DNA from: a bacterium
GTDB taxonomy: Bacteria > Verrucomicrobiota > Verrucomicrobiae > Limisphaerales > J093
Assembly (NCBI GenBank): GCA_021839785.1
Contig: JAKCAB010000143.1
Location: 1 to 6,718 of the forward strand
Direction of reading: 5' to 3'
Length of the DNA: 6,718 nt
The notes beneath the pieces were generated by a model. The model did not search any database. It worked only from the letters and a program-made list of their open reading frames with translations, and was not told where the DNA came from. Shown here in pieces: positions 4,628-6,718 of this stretch. Every line of letters begins with the position of its first letter. The first letter of the stretch is position 1. A program made the translations under genes and the position numbers.

Positions 4628-6607
4628 ATGGAAACGATCGGACCAAAGCTGTTCGAACGGGACTGGAACGACCCAAACTGTCCAAAGATCGCGACGGTTT
4701 TTCCGCGTCACGACGTGCTATTCACCGACCCGGCGTTTCATGCGCTGCAACGGACGGCCTTCGGTGGCTGGCTCAATAGCGCACGCGCCAAGCAGGGCCT
4801 GCCGGAGTTGCCGCCGGACGAACTTGGAAAGGAGATCGCGGCGGGAGTGAGTCTGATCCGGCAAGGCAACCTGCTCCTGATCCGCCCGGACCAAACGCCG
4901 TTGGAGGCCGTGCTCGACGGCGACGCTTATCTTCAAACGGTCCCCCGCGTGGACGGGGAAAAACCCAAGCCGTTCATCCGATACGTGCTGGGCAACAGCC
5001 CGGCCGTGGAGGAAGTGTTGCGCCAGCGAGGCGAACTGTGGCGGATGGCGCCGCAGCCCCGGAACCGGCGGGAAATTCAACGGTACATCGACGAGTGCAG
5101 GCTGCCGATCGGCAACGGACCCGCCGGCTATTACCACAACCCGAAGACGGGCACCCGGTACCTCACTTGCGAAAACCTGGCCCGGCTGGGCGAGCTCGAT
5201 GATGCGTCGCTGACCCGCCAGATGGTTGAGATTGCCCGCTGGCGCGAGCGTCACAACGCCCAAGGCCAGCCGGAGCTGGAGTTCGTGGGCGCAGCGCTGA
5301 ACCGAATCTGGCCCGCGGCGCTCACGGAACCGACGGTGGAAGCGCTGGCAGTGCCGGCGCTGCGCGAAGTACATGCCGGGCTGCTCCAAGCCTATCGCCA
5401 GGCCGCGGAACCTGACTTGTGCACGGACAACCCGCTTGCCGCGATCTGGCGCAACACCTTGTTCGCCTGCCTGGCGGGCGACGGCGGGGAACGGCACAGC
5501 ATGGACGAGGTTTTGAAGGGGCTCAGTCCCGAATTTCACCTCCAAGTCGAGTGGCTGCCGGGCGGGCGCATTGCGGACCGCGAATTCATCTTCGACGACA
5601 TTTATCCGAAGCCGGGGGAAAAGGGTGTGACCCCGGCGGTTCAGCGGCTTTGTCAGCCCCTGGCCAGGGCGGTCATTTTCAACTACGTGCGGGAGCACAC
5701 CGACCTGGAGTTTTTGAACCTGGGCCATGTGGACCCGTCCGTGGGCGCCCCGCGCAATCGTCGCGGGCGCCGGGCGGTGTTCCTCGTGGAGTTCAAGGTT
5801 CAAAGCGAGCCTCGTCCGCGGGTCCACGTGCTGCGTTTCCAAAAATGGGGCATCCGCGAGCGCCTCGACCAGGGCAAAAGCCTTCAGCAAGCCTTCATCG
5901 ATACCGACGATTACACGGAATACATCCTGGACCGTCGGCTCGGTTGCCGGCAATTGGGCATGAACCTGCCGCATCATTTCACGATGCACCGCGTGCAGGA
6001 AACTTACGATGGACAGGACCCTGAGCTGGCGGACATTCGCTACCAGGTGACGTTTTTCGAGCGGGCCTACATCCAGGGCGTCGCGTCAGACAAATTGCCC
6101 GAGCACAAACTGCAACCGCCGGGCTATGCCGTGGCGCTGGCGCGGTTGCTGGGCCAGGCCGCCGCGCCGAACCTGATCGTGGGCCGCATGACCGATGAAG
6201 ACCCCGCGCAAATCATCTTCGACAGCGGCGACGAAATCATTCAGGAAGGAGCCGACGGCCTGCCCGCCGATCTGGTGGTGGGCGATCACAGCAGCAGCTT
6301 CAACGAGTACCGGCGGGAACTTGTGGAATTCGCGCGCGCCTACGCCGAGCCGGTCCGGCGCCGCAAAGCGGTGGTGCCGGAGCGGGACCGCCAGGCCTTC
6401 GAGGAGGCTTACTTGCAGGCGTTCGAGACCCGCTTCCGCCAGATCCAGCAAGACTACGCCAGCCGCCAGCGGGCGTTCGACGGCCTGTTTGCCTGGGCGC
6501 GGTACGACCCGAAAGGGAGTTTCGCCTTTCGCTGGGAAAAGGTGCTGGAGCGCCTCGCCCGGACGGACGCCCGAAGACTGGCGGACGAAATCCGGAAGTA
6601 CCTTTGA
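4628..6607 (+). CDS. Uncharacterised 659-residue soluble protein
   Basis: I do not recognise this family. The protein is long and soluble-looking, with no signal peptide or membrane segment. Visible regions are an N-terminal part with GYYHNPKTGTRYLT (167-180); a Trp/charged middle with FIFDDIYPKPGEKG (320-333); a basic strand-rich block FLVEFKVQSEPRPRVHVLRFQKWG (385-408, shown in outline); DYTEYILDRRLGCRQLGMNLP (428-448); and VGRMTDEDPAQIIFDSGDEI (518-537), followed by DHSSSFNEYRRELVEFARAY. The C-terminus (about 580-659) is charged and helical. The strand-Lys block followed 120-140 residues later by an acidic FDSGDE loop faintly recalls an atypical kinase fold, but no canonical HRD or DFG is present and this is weak. 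ATG 4628 is supported by a TAnnnT hexamer 6 bases upstream; there is no SD. It is divergent from nadA and stands alone. Confidence 0.85.
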   Translation: METIGPKLFERDWNDPNCPKIATVFPRHDVLFTDPAFHALQRTAFGGWLNSARAKQGLPELPPDELGKEIAAGVSLIRQGNLLLIRPDQTPLEAVLDGDAYLQTVPRVDGEKPKPFIRYVLGNSPAVEEVLRQRGELWRMAPQPRNRREIQRYIDECRLPIGNGPAGYYHNPKTGTRYLTCENLARLGELDDASLTRQMVEIARWRERHNAQGQPELEFVGAALNRIWPAALTEPTVEALAVPALREVHAGLLQAYRQAAEPDLCTDNPLAAIWRNTLFACLAGDGGERHSMDEVLKGLSPEFHLQVEWLPGGRIADREFIFDDIYPKPGEKGVTPAVQRLCQPLARAVIFNYVREHTDLEFLNLGHVDPSVGAPRNRRGRRAVFLVEFKVQSEPRPRVHVLRFQKWGIRERLDQGKSLQQAFIDTDDYTEYILDRRLGCRQLGMNLPHHFTMHRVQETYDGQDPELADIRYQVTFFERAYIQGVASDKLPEHKLQPPGYAVALARLLGQAAAPNLIVGRMTDEDPAQIIFDSGDEIIQEGADGLPADLVVGDHSSSFNEYRRELVEFARAYAEPVRRRKAVVPERDRQAFEEAYLQAFETRFRQIQQDYASRQRAFDGLFAWARYDPKGSFAFRWEKVLERLARTDARRLADEIRKYL

Positions 6608-6656
6608 GGTTGGGCAGTCGCGGTTCTGCGTGATCTGAATTGCTCGTAATCCGCGT

Positions 6657-6718
6657 TCAACGGCCCGACCACATCCGCACGACCACGCCGCCGTGACGCG
6701 GCACGTCCGCGCCATACT
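6657..6718 (-). CDS. Possible C-terminal tail of a minus-strand gene (partial)
   Basis: From the right edge, one minus-strand frame reads 19 residues ending in PRHGGVVVRMWSGR and stops at TGA (6659-6657). That leaves a 49-base convergent gap from the 659-residue gene. The composition looks protein-like, but two other minus frames are also open here and the piece is too short to identify. It is a tentative call. Confidence 0.25.
   Translation of the reverse strand, partial: YGADVPRHGGVVVRMWSGR

Noticed and set aside
4718..5989. Long minus-strand open frame (423 codons) opposite the 659-residue gene
   Set aside because: The sequence is low-quality (His/Arg/Val/Gln rich) and typical of an antisense shadow. 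The plus-strand frame is longer, has clear motif-like blocks and has a promoter-like start.
6608..6670. Terminator after the 659-residue gene
   Set aside because: GGTTGGGC (6608-6615) can pair with GCCCGACC (6663-6670) using one G-U pair, but the loop is about 47 bases and no T-run follows, so it is not a credible intrinsic terminator.
1..6718. CRISPR array, tRNA, rRNA, transposase or integrase
   Set aside because: I saw no regularly spaced repeats, no tRNA-like cloverleaf or CCA end, no rRNA sequence and no recombinase motifs on either strand.

Overview
The window comes from a high-GC bacterial chromosome and is densely coded with no long empty stretch. Two pieces of evidence suggest Verrucomicrobiota or a nearby PVC or environmental lineage: the mix of genes, and the lack of Shine-Dalgarno sites at most starts. 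This placement is an impression from gene content and was not tested. Three of the seven complete genes start with GTG.

Layout. At the left edge (1-73, minus) is the N-terminus of a small membrane protein that runs out of the window. A plus-strand housekeeping block follows at 248-2557: RNase PH (rph), a histidine-phosphatase-superfamily enzyme, and ribosomal protein L11 methyltransferase (prmA). The last two overlap by 19 bases, so the block looks like one operon for RNA and ribosome maturation. On the minus strand at 2609-3240 is a compact two-gene toxin-antitoxin module, an AbrB/MazE-type antitoxin followed by a Doc (Fic-fold) toxin with a 4-base GTGA overlap. A 222-bp spacer follows and holds a broken second copy of the prmA 3' end. 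Quinolinate synthase nadA (3463-4488, minus) makes the NAD precursor quinolinate. It is divergent from a 659-residue protein of unknown function (4628-6607, plus). A possible C-terminal tail of another minus-strand gene closes the window.

Two observations stand out. First, the toxin-antitoxin module lies between the real 3' end of prmA and a displaced duplicate of that end. The duplicate has 78/85 identical bases, including 36 in a row, with no indels. The pattern looks like insertion of an ~857-bp cassette that rebuilt the target gene's end, with no recombinase in sight. Second, all four complete genes that open a transcription unit (rph, the antitoxin, nadA and the unknown gene) carry a TAnnnT hexamer exactly 6 bases before the start codon, with a -35-like element 16-17 bases further upstream. 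This geometry predicts leaderless mRNAs that begin at the start codon. The doc toxin, inside its operon, has an SD-like AAGAGG instead.
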